Positions 26,319 through 39,382 of a stretch of 64,000 nucleotides of DNA are shown here, one piece after another. Source of the stretch: Mesorhizobium qingshengii. GTDB lineage: Bacteria; Pseudomonadota; Alphaproteobacteria; Rhizobiales; Rhizobiaceae. The stretch covers positions 682,001-746,000 of the forward strand of contig NZ_JAPFQA010000001.1 in the NCBI RefSeq assembly GCF_027563465.1, read 5' to 3'. The translations under genes and the position numbers were made by a program. The first letter of the stretch is position 1. Each line of letters starts with the position of its first letter. The notes beneath the pieces were generated by a model. The model had not been told where the DNA came from, did not search any database, and saw only the letters and a list, made by a program, of their open reading frames with translations.

Positions 26319-27887
26319 ATGAATATTGCCCCCAATTCATATTCCCCCACCCGCAAGCGTCTCATGGCTGCCGTCGCGTCCATCGCCGTTGCCGGTGCGA
26401 TCGGCGTCGGCGTGCTGACGACCGGAACGGGACCTGTCCTGGCCGATGCCGTGCGCGTCGAGGCACCGCAGGTGCCGGGCTTCGCCGATGTCGTCGACCG
26501 CGTTTCGCCCGCGGTGGTCAGCGTCAAGGTCAAGGCCAAGATCAGCCCGGTGGCGGACGATGGCTCCGACCAGTCCGACGATCCGAATGGCATGAACAAC
26601 CTGCCCGACAATCCGCAGTTGCGGCGCTTCTTCAAGGAATTCCGCGGCTTTGGCGACCAGGGCGACCAGGGCGGCCAGAATGAGGACGGTCACCGCCGGT
26701 TCGGACGCCGCGATCACAACAACGACCAGCCGCGGCCGGTTGCGCAGGGTTCCGGCTTCTTCATCTCCGATGACGGCTACCTCGTCACCAACAACCATGT
26801 CGTCGAGGAAGGCTCGGCCTTCACCGTGGTTATGAATGATGGCAAGGAACTCGACGCCAAGCTGATCGGCACCGATCCGCGCACCGATCTCGCCGTGCTC
26901 AAGGTCGACGGTGTCGGCAAGTTCACCTATGTCGACTTCGCCGACGATTCCAAGGTTCGCGTCGGCGACTGGGTGGTGGCCGTCGGCAATCCGTTCGGCC
27001 TCGGCGGCACCGTCACCGCGGGCATCGTCTCGGCTCGCGGCCGCGACATCGGCGCAGGCCCCTATGACGACTTCCTGCAGATCGACGCCTCGGTCAACCG
27101 CGGCAATTCGGGCGGCCCGACCTTCAACCTCAACGGCCAGGTCGTTGGCATCAACACCGCGATCTTCTCGCCTTCCGGCGGCAGCGTCGGCATCGCCTTC
27201 GACATTCCGGCTTCGACCGCCAAGCAGGTGGTGCAGGACCTGATGAAGAGCGGCAGCGTGCAGCGCGGCTGGCTTGGCGTGGAAATCCAGCCGGTCACGG
27301 CAGACATCGCCGATTCGCTTGGCCTGAAGTCCGACAAGGGAGCCCTGGTGTCCAGCGCCCAGGACAACGGCCCCGGCAAGAAGGCTGGCATATCGGCTGG
27401 TGATGTGATCACCCAGGTCGACGGCAAGGACGTCGCTTCGCCGAAGGAGCTTGCCCGGCTTATCGGTGCTTACTCGCCGGGCAAACCAGTCGATGTCACG
27501 ATCTGGCGTGACGGCAAGAGCCAGACGGTCAAGGTCGACCTCGGCACATTGCCCACGAGCGACAAGCAGGCTTCGGCCGACCAGCCGCAGCAGCCCGCCG
27601 CTCCGGCAAAACCCGACACCCTGGCCGATCTCGGTTTGACCGTCACCAAGTCCGAAAACGGCAAGGGTCTTGTGGTGACCGACGTCGATCCGGACAGCGA
27701 TGCCGCCGATCGCGGCATCCAGCCGGGCGACATCATCACCGCCGTCAACTCGACCGAAGTGAACGGCACCGAGGACGTCGCCAAGGCCATGACCGAAGCA
27801 GTCAAATCCGGCCGCAAGGCAGTGCTGATGCAGATCACCCGCGACGACAACAACCGTTTCGTCGCGCTGCCCGTCGCCAAGGGCTGA
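26319..27887 (+). CDS. degP: HtrA/DegP-family serine protease
   Basis: 522 aa. An N-terminal signal or anchor (about 13-42) precedes the trypsin-like domain with the triad H160 (TNNHVV), D190 (TDLAVL) and S264 (GNSGGPTFN), then two PDZ domains (about 285-375 and 420-510). It degrades or refolds misfolded periplasmic proteins. The LA-loop region (about 80-142) is long and rich in Asp, Gly, Gln and Arg. It follows the ccm operon, an order also recalled from S. meliloti (degP1), though the 130-base gap suggests its own promoter. Confidence 0.93.
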   Translation: MNIAPNSYSPTRKRLMAAVASIAVAGAIGVGVLTTGTGPVLADAVRVEAPQVPGFADVVDRVSPAVVSVKVKAKISPVADDGSDQSDDPNGMNNLPDNPQLRRFFKEFRGFGDQGDQGGQNEDGHRRFGRRDHNNDQPRPVAQGSGFFISDDGYLVTNNHVVEEGSAFTVVMNDGKELDAKLIGTDPRTDLAVLKVDGVGKFTYVDFADDSKVRVGDWVVAVGNPFGLGGTVTAGIVSARGRDIGAGPYDDFLQIDASVNRGNSGGPTFNLNGQVVGINTAIFSPSGGSVGIAFDIPASTAKQVVQDLMKSGSVQRGWLGVEIQPVTADIADSLGLKSDKGALVSSAQDNGPGKKAGISAGDVITQVDGKDVASPKELARLIGAYSPGKPVDVTIWRDGKSQTVKVDLGTLPTSDKQASADQPQQPAAPAKPDTLADLGLTVTKSENGKGLVVTDVDPDSDAADRGIQPGDIITAVNSTEVNGTEDVAKAMTEAVKSGRKAVLMQITRDDNNRFVALPVAKG

Positions 27888-27893
27888 CGCTGG

Positions 27894-27920
27894 CTCCGGA
27901 ACCGGAGTCCGGTTTCGGAG
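27894..27920 (+). other. Imperfect palindrome at the end of degP
   Basis: Arms ctccggaaccgga and tccggtttcggag match at 12 of 13 pairs with one base between them, starting seven bases after the stop codon. No T-run follows, so termination is uncertain. Confidence 0.35.
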
Positions 27921-28024
27921 GCGGCAGGTTCGACTTTTCCAGTACGGCCGTTTCAAACACCCCGAGCCGCCGCACGGGAGAGCTTGGAGCCGAGCGCGTT
28001 AGTCAGTCATCGTGCTCTCCTCCG

Positions 28025-28052
28025 GCGGCAGCGGGCCATCGCCCGCTGCCGC
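28025..28052 (+). terminator. Strong hairpin, probable terminator after degP
   Basis: Arms gcggcagcgggc and gcccgctgccgc are perfect 12-base complements around the loop catc, followed by acatttcc. The T stretch is short, so it could be a factor-assisted terminator or a mRNA-stabilising stem. Confidence 0.55.
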
Positions 28053-28217
28053 ACATTTCCAAAAACACGTTTCAGCAATCTTGGCGAAACGACATCGTGA
28101 ACGAGGATTTTCATCGCGCGCGGCTTCCAATCATCTTGATCGCGATGCGCTTTGGCAAAGGTCACAATGCAGATGCCTGCTACTCAACCTTCCAGCGAAA
28201 TCGCGTATAACAGTCCG

Positions 28218-28892
28218 ATGAAGATTCTCGTCATAGAAGACGATCGCGAGGCCGCGGATTATTTGCAGAAAGCCTTCACCGAGGCCGGTCACACCGCGCA
28301 TGTCGCCGGTGACGGGGAAACTGGTTTCGCGCTCGCCGATGCCGGCGATTACGACGTGATGGTCATTGATCGCATGATGCCGCGCCGCGACGGCCTGTCG
28401 GTCATTGCCGGTCTGAGGTCCAGGGGCAACACGACGCCGGTGCTGATCCTGTCGGCGCTCGGCGAGGTCGATGACCGGGTCACCGGCCTGCGCGCCGGCG
28501 GCGACGATTATCTGACCAAGCCCTACGCCTTCTCCGAGCTTCTGGCCCGCGTCGAGGTCCTGAACCGGCGCGCCAGCGCCAAGGAAGCCGAAACCGTCTA
28601 CCATGTCGGCGATCTAGAACTCGACAGACTGTCGCATTCGGTCCGCCGCGCGGCGCGCGAGATCACACTGCAGCCGCGCGAATTCCGCCTGCTCGAATAT
28701 CTGATGCGCCATGCCGGCCAGGTGGTGACGCGCACCATGCTGCTCGAAAATGTCTGGGACTATCATTTCGATCCGCAGACCAACGTCATCGACGTCCATG
28801 TCTCGCGACTGCGCGGCAAGATCGAGAAGGGTTTCGACAGGCCGATCCTGCATACGGTCCGCGGCGCCGGCTATATGCTGAAAAGCGGCTAG
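28218..28892 (+). CDS. OmpR-family response regulator
   Basis: 224 aa. The receiver domain carries D8/D9, phosphoacceptor D51 in VMVIDRMMPRRDG and K100 in LTKPYAFSELLAR. A winged-helix domain follows (QPREFRLLEYLMRHAGQ, NVIDVHVSRLRGKIE). It resembles the CusR/CpxR group of envelope or metal response regulators. The start at 28218 (MKILVIEDD) is the conserved one; the frame upstream to 28152 is not typical. The cognate kinase starts seven bases after its stop. Confidence 0.9.
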   Translation: MKILVIEDDREAADYLQKAFTEAGHTAHVAGDGETGFALADAGDYDVMVIDRMMPRRDGLSVIAGLRSRGNTTPVLILSALGEVDDRVTGLRAGGDDYLTKPYAFSELLARVEVLNRRASAKEAETVYHVGDLELDRLSHSVRRAAREITLQPREFRLLEYLMRHAGQVVTRTMLLENVWDYHFDPQTNVIDVHVSRLRGKIEKGFDRPILHTVRGAGYMLKSG

Positions 28893-28899
28893 CAGCAGC

Positions 28900-30377
28900 A
28901 TGGCTCTTTCCGTGCCAGCCATCATGAAGACGACGGCAGCGCGGCTTTCGGCGCTCTATCTTCTGCTCTTCGCACTCTGCGCCGTGCTGCTTGTCTTCTA
29001 CATGACGTCGCTGTCGGCGCGCATGCTGACCGCGCAGACGCAGGAGACCATCAACGACGAGGTGCTCGGCCTCGCTCGCGCCTATCAGCGCGGCGGATTG
29101 CCGATCCTGGTGCGCGTGGTCGAACAGCGTTCCCGCCAGCCTGGCGCCAACCTCTATCTGATCGCCGACGCCAACGGCCAGATCCTGACCGGCAACGTGC
29201 AGAGCCTGGAGCCGGGCGTTCTGGAAAACGAAGGCTGGACCGGCAGCCCGTTCTCCTATCAGCGCTTTGGCGAGGGAGAGCTCGAGCGACTGCGAAATCT
29301 GCCTGCTGAACAGGGCACCACCACGCAACCCGATCAGAACGATACGCAGGCACAAGGCGAAAGGGGGCACAACGCCATTGCCTTGGTGCTTCGCCTGCCA
29401 AACCAGATGATCATGCTGGTCGGCCGCGACCTTGGCGAGCCGGAGCGGCTTCGCGCCGTCATCCGCCGCGCCTTGACGTTGGCGCTCGGCATGATGGGGG
29501 TTGGCGGACTGCTGATCTGGTTCTTTGTCGGCCGCGCCGCGCTGAAGCGCATCGACAGTGTGTCGGAAGCCAGCCGCCGCATCATGGGCGGCGACCTGTC
29601 GGGCCGGCTGCCGGTCACCGGGGCCGGTGACGAGTTCGACCGTCTCTCCGAGAACCTCAATTCCATGCTGGCCAGGATCGCGACGCTCAATGAAGGCTTG
29701 AAGCAGGTTTCCGACAACATCGCGCATGATTTGAAGACGCCGTTGACGCGGCTGCGCAACCGCGCCGAAGCGACGCTTTCCGGCAAGCACAAGTCCGCCG
29801 ACTACCGCCAGGCGCTGGAGAACACGATTGCCGAGTCCGACCAGCTGATAAAGACCTTCAATGCCATCCTGATGATCTCCCGGCTGGAGGCGGGCTACTC
29901 TTCCGAAAGCACCAACCGCGTCGATCTGGCGGCGGCGGTGCGCGATGTGGTGGAGCTCTACGAGCCGGTGGCGGAAGAGGCTGACGTCTCGCTCGAAGCC
30001 GCGACGGACGGCGCTTTCATTGTCGACGGCAATCGCGAGCTGATTGGCCAGGCGCTGTCCAACATCGTCGACAATGCGATTAAGTACTCGACCGATTCCG
30101 CCACAAAACCGGCCGTTCGGGTGGCACTCGGGCGCACCGGCGGCGAAATCAGGCTTTCCGTCACCGACAATGGCCAGGGCATCCCGGACGATGCCGACCG
30201 CGCACGGGTGACGGAACGTTTCGTGCGGTTGGAGAAGAGCCGTTCGCAGCCTGGCTCGGGCCTCGGTCTCAGCCTCGCCAAGGCCGTGATGACATTTCAC
30301 AATGGCCGGCTTGATCTCTTGCCTGGCAATCCCGGACTATCCGTGGTCATGAGTTTTCCCGCACGGGAGGATCATTG

Positions 30378-30378
<1 letters not shown>
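28900..30378 (+). CDS. Sensor histidine kinase, cognate to the preceding regulator
   Basis: 492 aa. Membrane segments at about 13-36 and 191-211 flank a periplasmic region of about 150 residues. HAMP (about 210-265), HisKA with H276 in NIAHDLKTPLTRLRNR, and an HATPase with DNAIKYS, DNGQGIPDD and GSGLGLSLAK follow. It begins 7 bases after the regulator gene and its stop overlaps the glnE start by one base. The stimulus is unknown; location next to degP suggests envelope stress, but that is inference. Confidence 0.88.
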
Positions 30379-33338
<2,960 letters not shown>

Positions 33339-33356
33339 CGAACGGTTGTCCGGCCA

Positions 33357-33405
33357 GAGCATCGGACCCGACGGTGGGAACCGATTTCGAGAAAATCCGA
33401 TGCTC
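33357..33405. repeat. Palindromic intergenic repeat (Mesorhizobium type)
   Basis: The outer arms gagcatcgga (33357-33366) and tccgatgctc (33396-33405) are perfect inverted repeats enclosing a central segment cccgacggtgggaaccgatt with partial symmetry. This sequence type is one I recognise as abundant between genes in Mesorhizobium. It sits between glnE and the EF-hand gene. Confidence 0.7.
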
Positions 33406-33476
33406 AAACAAGGAGATAGAGCGGCAATAGATCCGCCACTCCAGCATCGGGGGTGACGATGCAACAGGAGAAGACC

Positions 33477-33956
33477 ATGAGAAAGACGACCAAACTTGCC
33501 CTTGCCTTCGTAGCCTTGGCCGGCGCCGTCGGCACCACGGCCTATGCCGAAAACAACGCCAGCGCAAAAATACGCGAAGGCATGATGATGCGCCTCAACA
33601 AGGCGATGAGCGATTCGGACGGCACCATCACGTTCGACCAGTTTTCCGACGCCATGGACGCGCGGCTGAAGAAACTCGTTGCCGACAATGGCGGCAAGCT
33701 GACCGTCGCCCAGCTCGCTGACGCGCTGGAGAAGGCGCGTTTCGAGCGGATGGCCAAGCGCATCATCGCCCGCTACGACAGCAAGGGCGACGGCACGCTG
33801 ACCACCGACGACATTACCAGTCGCGAGAAAAAGGTCTTTGCCATGCTCGACAGGAACAATGACGGCAAGATCGAAAAGAGTGAGCTGCCGAAAGGCGACC
33901 GCTTTGGCCGCCACCGCAAATCGGATGACGACGGCAATGGCGGCGACATGCAGTAG
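33477..33956 (+). CDS. Secreted EF-hand calcium-binding protein
   Basis: 159 aa from the ATG at 33477, preceded by caggagaagacc. A signal peptide is followed by two canonical EF loops, DSKGDGTLTTDD (about 101-112) and DRNNDGKIEKSE (about 125-136), and a degenerate one near 46-57 (SDSDGTITFDQF). The tail is rich in Asp, Gly and basic residues. Calcium binding in the periplasm is likely; the partner is not known. An alternative start eight codons earlier (33453) would spoil the signal peptide start. Confidence 0.85.
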   Translation: MRKTTKLALAFVALAGAVGTTAYAENNASAKIREGMMMRLNKAMSDSDGTITFDQFSDAMDARLKKLVADNGGKLTVAQLADALEKARFERMAKRIIARYDSKGDGTLTTDDITSREKKVFAMLDRNNDGKIEKSELPKGDRFGRHRKSDDDGNGGDMQ

Positions 33957-34065
33957 GAAGCAAGTCGCGCCCTGAGGGCCTGACTGAGGCTCTGACATCT
34001 GAAACGTGGAATTCCGGCGGCAGGCGCCGCCGGAGACACGTTCCCCGACCGGCCGGCGGAACCCG

Positions 34066-36387
34066 TCAGGCCGCGGCCTTCACCGCGAGCGTCGCTTTCT
34101 TGACTGGAATGCGCACCGACACGATCGTGCCGGCGCCTTCGGTCGAGCGGATCTTCAATGCGCCGCCCTGCAACTCGGCCAGCGAGCGCGAGATGGCAAG
34201 GCCAAGGCCGGAACCGGCATGGTTCTTGGAAAACTGGTTCTGCACCTGTTCGAAGGGCCGTCCGAGCTTGCCGAGCGCTTCCTTCGGGATGCCGCAGCCA
34301 TTGTCCTCGATCGTCAGCACCAGCGCGCCGGATGTGTTGCGGGCCCTGACCGATATGTGGCCGCCCTGGCCGGTGAATTTCACCGCGTTGGACAAGAGGT
34401 TGATGACGATCTGCTTGATCGCGCGGCGATCGGCGATCAGCGTCAGCGCGTCGGCGATGCGTGTTTCCACGGTGATCGCCTTTTGCGCCGCCTGCAGCGA
34501 GACGACGCGAACCGTTTCGCTGATCAGCGGACCGAGATCGATTTCTTCCCGATCCAGCGAGAACTGGCCGGCCTCGATCTTGGACATGTCGAGAATGTCG
34601 TTGATGACGCCCAGGAGATATTTGCCGCTGCTGTTGATGTCGGTGGCATATTCCTCGTAGCGCTCCGACCCCAGCGGACCGAACAGGCCCTGTTCCATCA
34701 GTTCGGAGAAGCCGATGATGGCGTTCAGCGGCGTGCGCAATTCATGCGACATGTTGGCCAGGAACTCGGATTTGGCCCGGTTCGCCGCCTCGGCGCGTTC
34801 GGTTTCCTTCATGTATTTGCGGTTGAGGTCGACCAGTTCACGCGACCGCTCCTCTTCGGCCCGGCGGGCGAGGCTGAGGTCATGGATCGTCGCCATCAAC
34901 CGGCGTTCGCTGTCGACGAGTTTCTCCTGATGCAGCTTGATCTGGGTGATATCGGAGCCGACCGAAACGATACCGCCGTCCCGGGTCCGCAGTTCGTTGA
35001 CCTGCAGCCAGCGGCCGTCGGCCAGCTGCCGCTCGAAGGTGGCGCCGCCTTGCAGTCCGTTGGTGTTGGCAAGCCGCCGTTCGGAAGCAAAGGCGAGCAT
35101 GCGTTCTTCCAGTGCGGCGCGCGCAACGCCTGGCATCACATCACGGTCCGAAAGCCCGTTGTCCTGCTGGTATTTGGAATTGCACATGATCAGGCGCTGG
35201 GCCGAATCCCACAGCACGAAGGATTCGTTGATGTTCTCGATCGCCGTTCTGAGGCGAAGATCAGCCGCCTCTGAACGCAGCGCCAGATGGCGCTGCTCGG
35301 TGACGTCGACGGCGATGCCGATCAGCTGGATCTCCGGCGCTTCCGGATCGATGACTTGCGCCCTGGCGCGCATCCATACCCATTGACCGTCGGCATGCCG
35401 CATCCGGAACACCTGGTCGATATGGTCGATCTCACGGGAGACGATCCTGTTGGCCAACAGGAACAGGTCGCCATCCTCGGGGTGGATGATCTCGTCGACC
35501 TCGCCGAAGGACAGCATCGTGTCGCAAGGCTCGTAGCCGAGCATGTCGTACATCGAGCGCGACCAGTACATCTTGCCGCGCACCATGTCCCAGTCCCACA
35601 GGCCGCAGCGGCCGCGAACCAGCGCCATGTCGATACGCTGATGCGCTTCGAGATAGATACGGTCGGCTGCCTGCGCGCGCGCCGCCTGGCCGAAATAGGC
35701 GTAGAGGATGATGATCAGCACGCCGGCCGTCAGCACGAACAGGGTGACGTTCAGCGAGACGGTCTTGCGCCACGCGTCGAAAACCGCGTCCTGCGGAACC
35801 AGGGCCGCCGCCGCGCCTTTTCCCCCGTTGGCCAGACTGACCGCTGCATACCAGTCCTGTCCGCCGATGTTGACCTCCATCACGCCGGCACGGTCGCCGA
35901 ACATGAACAATGGCTGGCCGCCCTGGACGAGGCCGTCCAGCGAATGGCCTTGCCATGGCATCGAGCGCGGTGTCACCGCGACGATCTTGAAAGCGCTGTC
36001 GGTGATGACGAGCACATGGCTGCGGCCCATCGCGCCCTGACGGCTGGTGGTTTCCAGAAGATCCTGGATGGCGCCTGGCACCGTGTCCGAAGTGGTGGCG
36101 AGCGAACTCGCGAGTTGGCCCGCTGCCAGCGTAAGGATCGCCTTGGCATCGCGCTCGACATCGTCGCGCTCGTTCATCAGCGACAGCACCCGCAGCGCCG
36201 CGATGACGATCAGGAAGGTGATGATGAGAGCCGGAATCGATCGGCGCAAGAGCGGCTCGGCGGCCAGCAGCCGCCGGTAGGCCGGTTCGGCGATGAGCCG
36301 CGTATTCCCGGCAAGGCCGTCGCTTCGCGCCTCGCGGCGAGCAAAAGCCTTCCCTCCGGGCGCGCCCCACGCGTCCGCCTTCGCCAT
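34066..36387 (-). CDS. pleC: PAS-domain sensor histidine kinase, PleC-like
   Basis: About 773 aa. Membrane segments at about 50-70 and 212-232 frame a periplasmic region of about 140 residues. Two PAS domains follow (about 250-365 and 375-485), then a coiled coil, HisKA with H548 in ANMSHELRTPLNAIIGFSE and an HATPase with DNGCGIPKE and GSGLGLAIS. In S. meliloti the pleC gene is recalled in the same neighbourhood next to pepN and glnE. PleC acts mostly as a phosphatase on DivK and PleD, opposing DivJ. The ATG at 36387 is preceded by ggggag; a GTG lies nine bases upstream. Confidence 0.8.
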   Translation of the reverse strand: MAKADAWGAPGGKAFARREARSDGLAGNTRLIAEPAYRRLLAAEPLLRRSIPALIITFLIVIAALRVLSLMNERDDVERDAKAILTLAAGQLASSLATTSDTVPGAIQDLLETTSRQGAMGRSHVLVITDSAFKIVAVTPRSMPWQGHSLDGLVQGGQPLFMFGDRAGVMEVNIGGQDWYAAVSLANGGKGAAAALVPQDAVFDAWRKTVSLNVTLFVLTAGVLIIILYAYFGQAARAQAADRIYLEAHQRIDMALVRGRCGLWDWDMVRGKMYWSRSMYDMLGYEPCDTMLSFGEVDEIIHPEDGDLFLLANRIVSREIDHIDQVFRMRHADGQWVWMRARAQVIDPEAPEIQLIGIAVDVTEQRHLALRSEAADLRLRTAIENINESFVLWDSAQRLIMCNSKYQQDNGLSDRDVMPGVARAALEERMLAFASERRLANTNGLQGGATFERQLADGRWLQVNELRTRDGGIVSVGSDITQIKLHQEKLVDSERRLMATIHDLSLARRAEEERSRELVDLNRKYMKETERAEAANRAKSEFLANMSHELRTPLNAIIGFSELMEQGLFGPLGSERYEEYATDINSSGKYLLGVINDILDMSKIEAGQFSLDREEIDLGPLISETVRVVSLQAAQKAITVETRIADALTLIADRRAIKQIVINLLSNAVKFTGQGGHISVRARNTSGALVLTIEDNGCGIPKEALGKLGRPFEQVQNQFSKNHAGSGLGLAISRSLAELQGGALKIRSTEGAGTIVSVRIPVKKATLAVKAAA

Positions 36388-36580
36388 AAATGGCACTCCC
36401 CGAATTTGCCTATGCTTGGTGATCCGGCAAACGCCGCACTTCCGAATCGTCAGTAAAGAATCAAAGGTGATTCGCCTTGTCCAGTGGTCCGGCGAAAAAA
36501 GATTAAAAATCGACTAAAATAACGGACTTTCGCCGGCGGCGTGCCCCTGCCGCCTGCGCAAGCAGAGAAGGGAAGGGCGA

Positions 36581-39226
36581 CTACGCCAGCGTGCGCTCGA
36601 CAATGTCCCTCAAATCCGCCGACAGGTTTTCGGCGCCGGCGATCGAAAGCAGCGCTTCCCTGGCCTTGGCCTGCCGGCCAGGTTCGAGCGAACGCCACGA
36701 TCTGAGCGCCGTAGCCAGCCTTGCCGCCACTTGCGGGTTGCGCTTTTCCACCTCGAGCACCGTCCGCGAGAAGAACCTGTAGCCCTCGCCATCGGCGCGG
36801 TGGAAGCCGGTCTGGTTGGCGCTGGAGAATGTGCCGATCAACGAGCGCACGCGGTTCGGATTGGCCATCGAGAAGGCCGGATGAGCGGTCAGGGCGCGCA
36901 CTGTGTCGACGGCCTGCGGACCGGGCACGCTGGCCTGGATCTGGAACCATTTGTCCATGACCAGCGGGTCGGATCCATATGTCGTCTCGAAAGCCGCCAA
37001 TGCCTTGATTGCCTCGGGCGAACCGTGGTGGCGATGCGCGAGCACGGTAAGTGCGGCGGCACGGTCGGTCATGTTGGTCGCCGATTGGAAGTGGCTGATG
37101 GCAAGTGCCGCTCCGCCCGGCTGCAAGGAGAGATAGTCGAGCAGGATGTTGCGCAGGGCGCGTCGTCCGGCGCTCGCCGCGTCCGGGCTGAACGCGGCCT
37201 TGTCGGCAAGGCGGTCGTAGAGGCCGGCAAATGTGTCCCGGTTGGCGTTGCCGATCGCGAGCGCCAGGGCCTCGCGGGCCGCATGGATGGCGTCGGGATC
37301 GATGTTCTTGCCAATGTCGCGGGCGATGTCGGCATCGCCCGGCAACGCCAGCGCCAGTGCCCGATAGGCTGGCTCCAGCGTCTCGTCGCCGGCGATGCTG
37401 CCGGCGAGCTCGGTCAGCCGCTGGGCGAAGACCGGCTGCTTGCCGCCAAGGATCTGTCGGAAGGCGGCAATCAGCGCATCGGTCAGCAGCGTGTTGAAGG
37501 CCTGCCAGCGCGAGAAGGCATCGCTGTCATGGCGGGCGAGGAAGAACTGGTCGTCGGCCTTCTGCTCGACGGAAAGCGTCACCGGCGCCGAAAAGCCGCG
37601 GTTGAGCGACACGGCCGGCCGTTCGGCCACGCCCGAGAAACGCACCATGTGGCGGCGCTTGCGGACATGGATGACGCCGTTCTCGACGCTGGCGCCCTCG
37701 ACGCCGCTATACTCGACCGCCCTGCCGCCGGCACCGATCAGGCCGAAGGCGAGCGGAATATGCATCAGCCGCTTGCGGCTCTCGGATGGCGTCGGCGGCA
37801 CCGACTGCTCGATCTCGAGCGTGAACTCCCGCGCGGCCGGGTTGTACGTCGAACTGACCGTCAGATTGGGCGTGCCCGCCTGATTATACCAGAGCGCGAA
37901 CTGCGACAGGTCGCGGCCGGACGCATCCTCGAACACCTTGATGAAATCCTCGATCGTCGCCGCCTCGCCGTCATGCCGCTCGAAATAGAGGTCCATGCCG
38001 GCGCGAAAGGCGTCGGGCCCAAGGATGGTGCGGATCATGCGCACCACTTCGGAGCCTTTCTCGTAGACCGTCGCCGTGTAGAAATTGTTGATCTCGCGGT
38101 AGCGGCGCGGCCGCACCGGATGCGCCAGCGGCCCCTGGTCCTCGGGAAACTGGTGCGCGCGCAGCGTGCGCACCTCGGCGATGCGTTTGACCGCGCGCGA
38201 ACGCTGGTCGGCGGAGAATTCGTGGTCGCGGAAAACCGTCAGCCCTTCCTTCAGGCAAAGCTGGAACCAGTCGCGGCAAGTGATTCTGTTGCCTGTCCAA
38301 TTGTGGAAATATTCATGCGCGATGATCGCCTCGATATTGGCGAAATCAGCATCGGTCGCCGTCTCCTGGTCGGCCAGCACATATTTGTCGTTGAAGATGT
38401 TGAGGCCCTTGTTTTCCATCGCGCCCATGTTGAAGTCGGACACGGCGACGATGTTGAAGACGTCGAGATCGTATTCGCGGCCAAACGCCTCCTCATCCCA
38501 TCGCATCGATCGCTTCAGGGCGTCCATGGCGTAGCCGGCCAGCTTCTCCTTGCCTCGTTCGACATAGATGCCGAGCTCGACCTTGCGGCCCGACAGGGTG
38601 ACGAAGCTGTCGGCGACCTTGCCGAGATTGCCGGCCACCAGCGCGAACAGGTAGGACGGCTTGGGGAAGGGGTCGTGCCATCTGGCATAGTGCCAGCCAT
38701 TGCCGAGATCGCCATCGTCGACCGGGTTGCCGTTGGACAGGAGCAGCGGCGCCTCGTCACGCAGGGCCTCGATCCGCACCGTGTAGACGGACAGGATGTC
38801 CGGTCGATCGAGGAAATAGGTGATGCGGCGAAAGCCCTCGGCCTCGCATTGCGTGCAGTAGACATTGCTGGAGCGATAGAGGCCCATCAGGGCTTCATTG
38901 CCCGCTGGCGCCAGCTCGGTCTCGATAACCAGCTGGAAGCGACGCGCGGCCGGCGGCTTGAGGATGGTCAACTGGTCGGGGCTCGCCAGCAGATCCGCCG
39001 GCTTCGCTTTCTTGCCGTCGATCTCGACGCGCTCGAGTGTAAGCCCGTCGCCGTCCAGCACCAGCGGTGCCGACACGGATACGCCGTCACGGCGCTCGAC
39101 CGTGAGCACGGCGGTGACGCGCGTTGCTTCTGGCGACAGGCGGAAGGTGAGGTTCGTTTGCGGAATGAGGTAGTCGTTGGGGCGATAGTCTTCGAGCTTG
39201 AAGACCTGGCCGGTGTCCGTGCGCAT
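36581..39226 (-). CDS. pepN: Aminopeptidase N
   Basis: 881 aa M1 metallopeptidase of the bacterial PepN type. The substrate-binding GAMEN motif is at 268-272, the zinc ligands at H304, H308 and E327 (AHEYFHNW ... LKEGLTVF). The C-terminal half is the helical DUF3458-type region. It removes N-terminal residues from peptides in the cytoplasm. Single gene; its promoter lies in the 156 bases before the divergent CoxL-like gene. Confidence 0.96.
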   Translation of the reverse strand: MRTDTGQVFKLEDYRPNDYLIPQTNLTFRLSPEATRVTAVLTVERRDGVSVSAPLVLDGDGLTLERVEIDGKKAKPADLLASPDQLTILKPPAARRFQLVIETELAPAGNEALMGLYRSSNVYCTQCEAEGFRRITYFLDRPDILSVYTVRIEALRDEAPLLLSNGNPVDDGDLGNGWHYARWHDPFPKPSYLFALVAGNLGKVADSFVTLSGRKVELGIYVERGKEKLAGYAMDALKRSMRWDEEAFGREYDLDVFNIVAVSDFNMGAMENKGLNIFNDKYVLADQETATDADFANIEAIIAHEYFHNWTGNRITCRDWFQLCLKEGLTVFRDHEFSADQRSRAVKRIAEVRTLRAHQFPEDQGPLAHPVRPRRYREINNFYTATVYEKGSEVVRMIRTILGPDAFRAGMDLYFERHDGEAATIEDFIKVFEDASGRDLSQFALWYNQAGTPNLTVSSTYNPAAREFTLEIEQSVPPTPSESRKRLMHIPLAFGLIGAGGRAVEYSGVEGASVENGVIHVRKRRHMVRFSGVAERPAVSLNRGFSAPVTLSVEQKADDQFFLARHDSDAFSRWQAFNTLLTDALIAAFRQILGGKQPVFAQRLTELAGSIAGDETLEPAYRALALALPGDADIARDIGKNIDPDAIHAAREALALAIGNANRDTFAGLYDRLADKAAFSPDAASAGRRALRNILLDYLSLQPGGAALAISHFQSATNMTDRAAALTVLAHRHHGSPEAIKALAAFETTYGSDPLVMDKWFQIQASVPGPQAVDTVRALTAHPAFSMANPNRVRSLIGTFSSANQTGFHRADGEGYRFFSRTVLEVEKRNPQVAARLATALRSWRSLEPGRQAKAREALLSIAGAENLSADLRDIVERTLA

Positions 39227-39382
39227 TCCGTGGGTTTTCCTGTCAATTGCGTTGGAGGCGGATTGTTGCCGCTGGTCCTAAAAATTTGAAGTTCGCGCTC
39301 TTTACACGAAACGGTCCCTCGACAAAACTGAGCCAACGCCTATTTCAGGCGTTCCTTCTCCAGTCGTCATCGCGAGGCATCC

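Larger units (their letters stand above)
27888..28217. other. Intergenic region between degP and the second response regulator gene
   Basis: 330 bases without a convincing gene. It holds an imperfect palindrome just after the degP stop (27894-27920) and a strong perfect hairpin (28025-28052). The part at 28060-28200 is more AT-rich and is the likely promoter region of the two-component pair. Confidence 0.5.
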
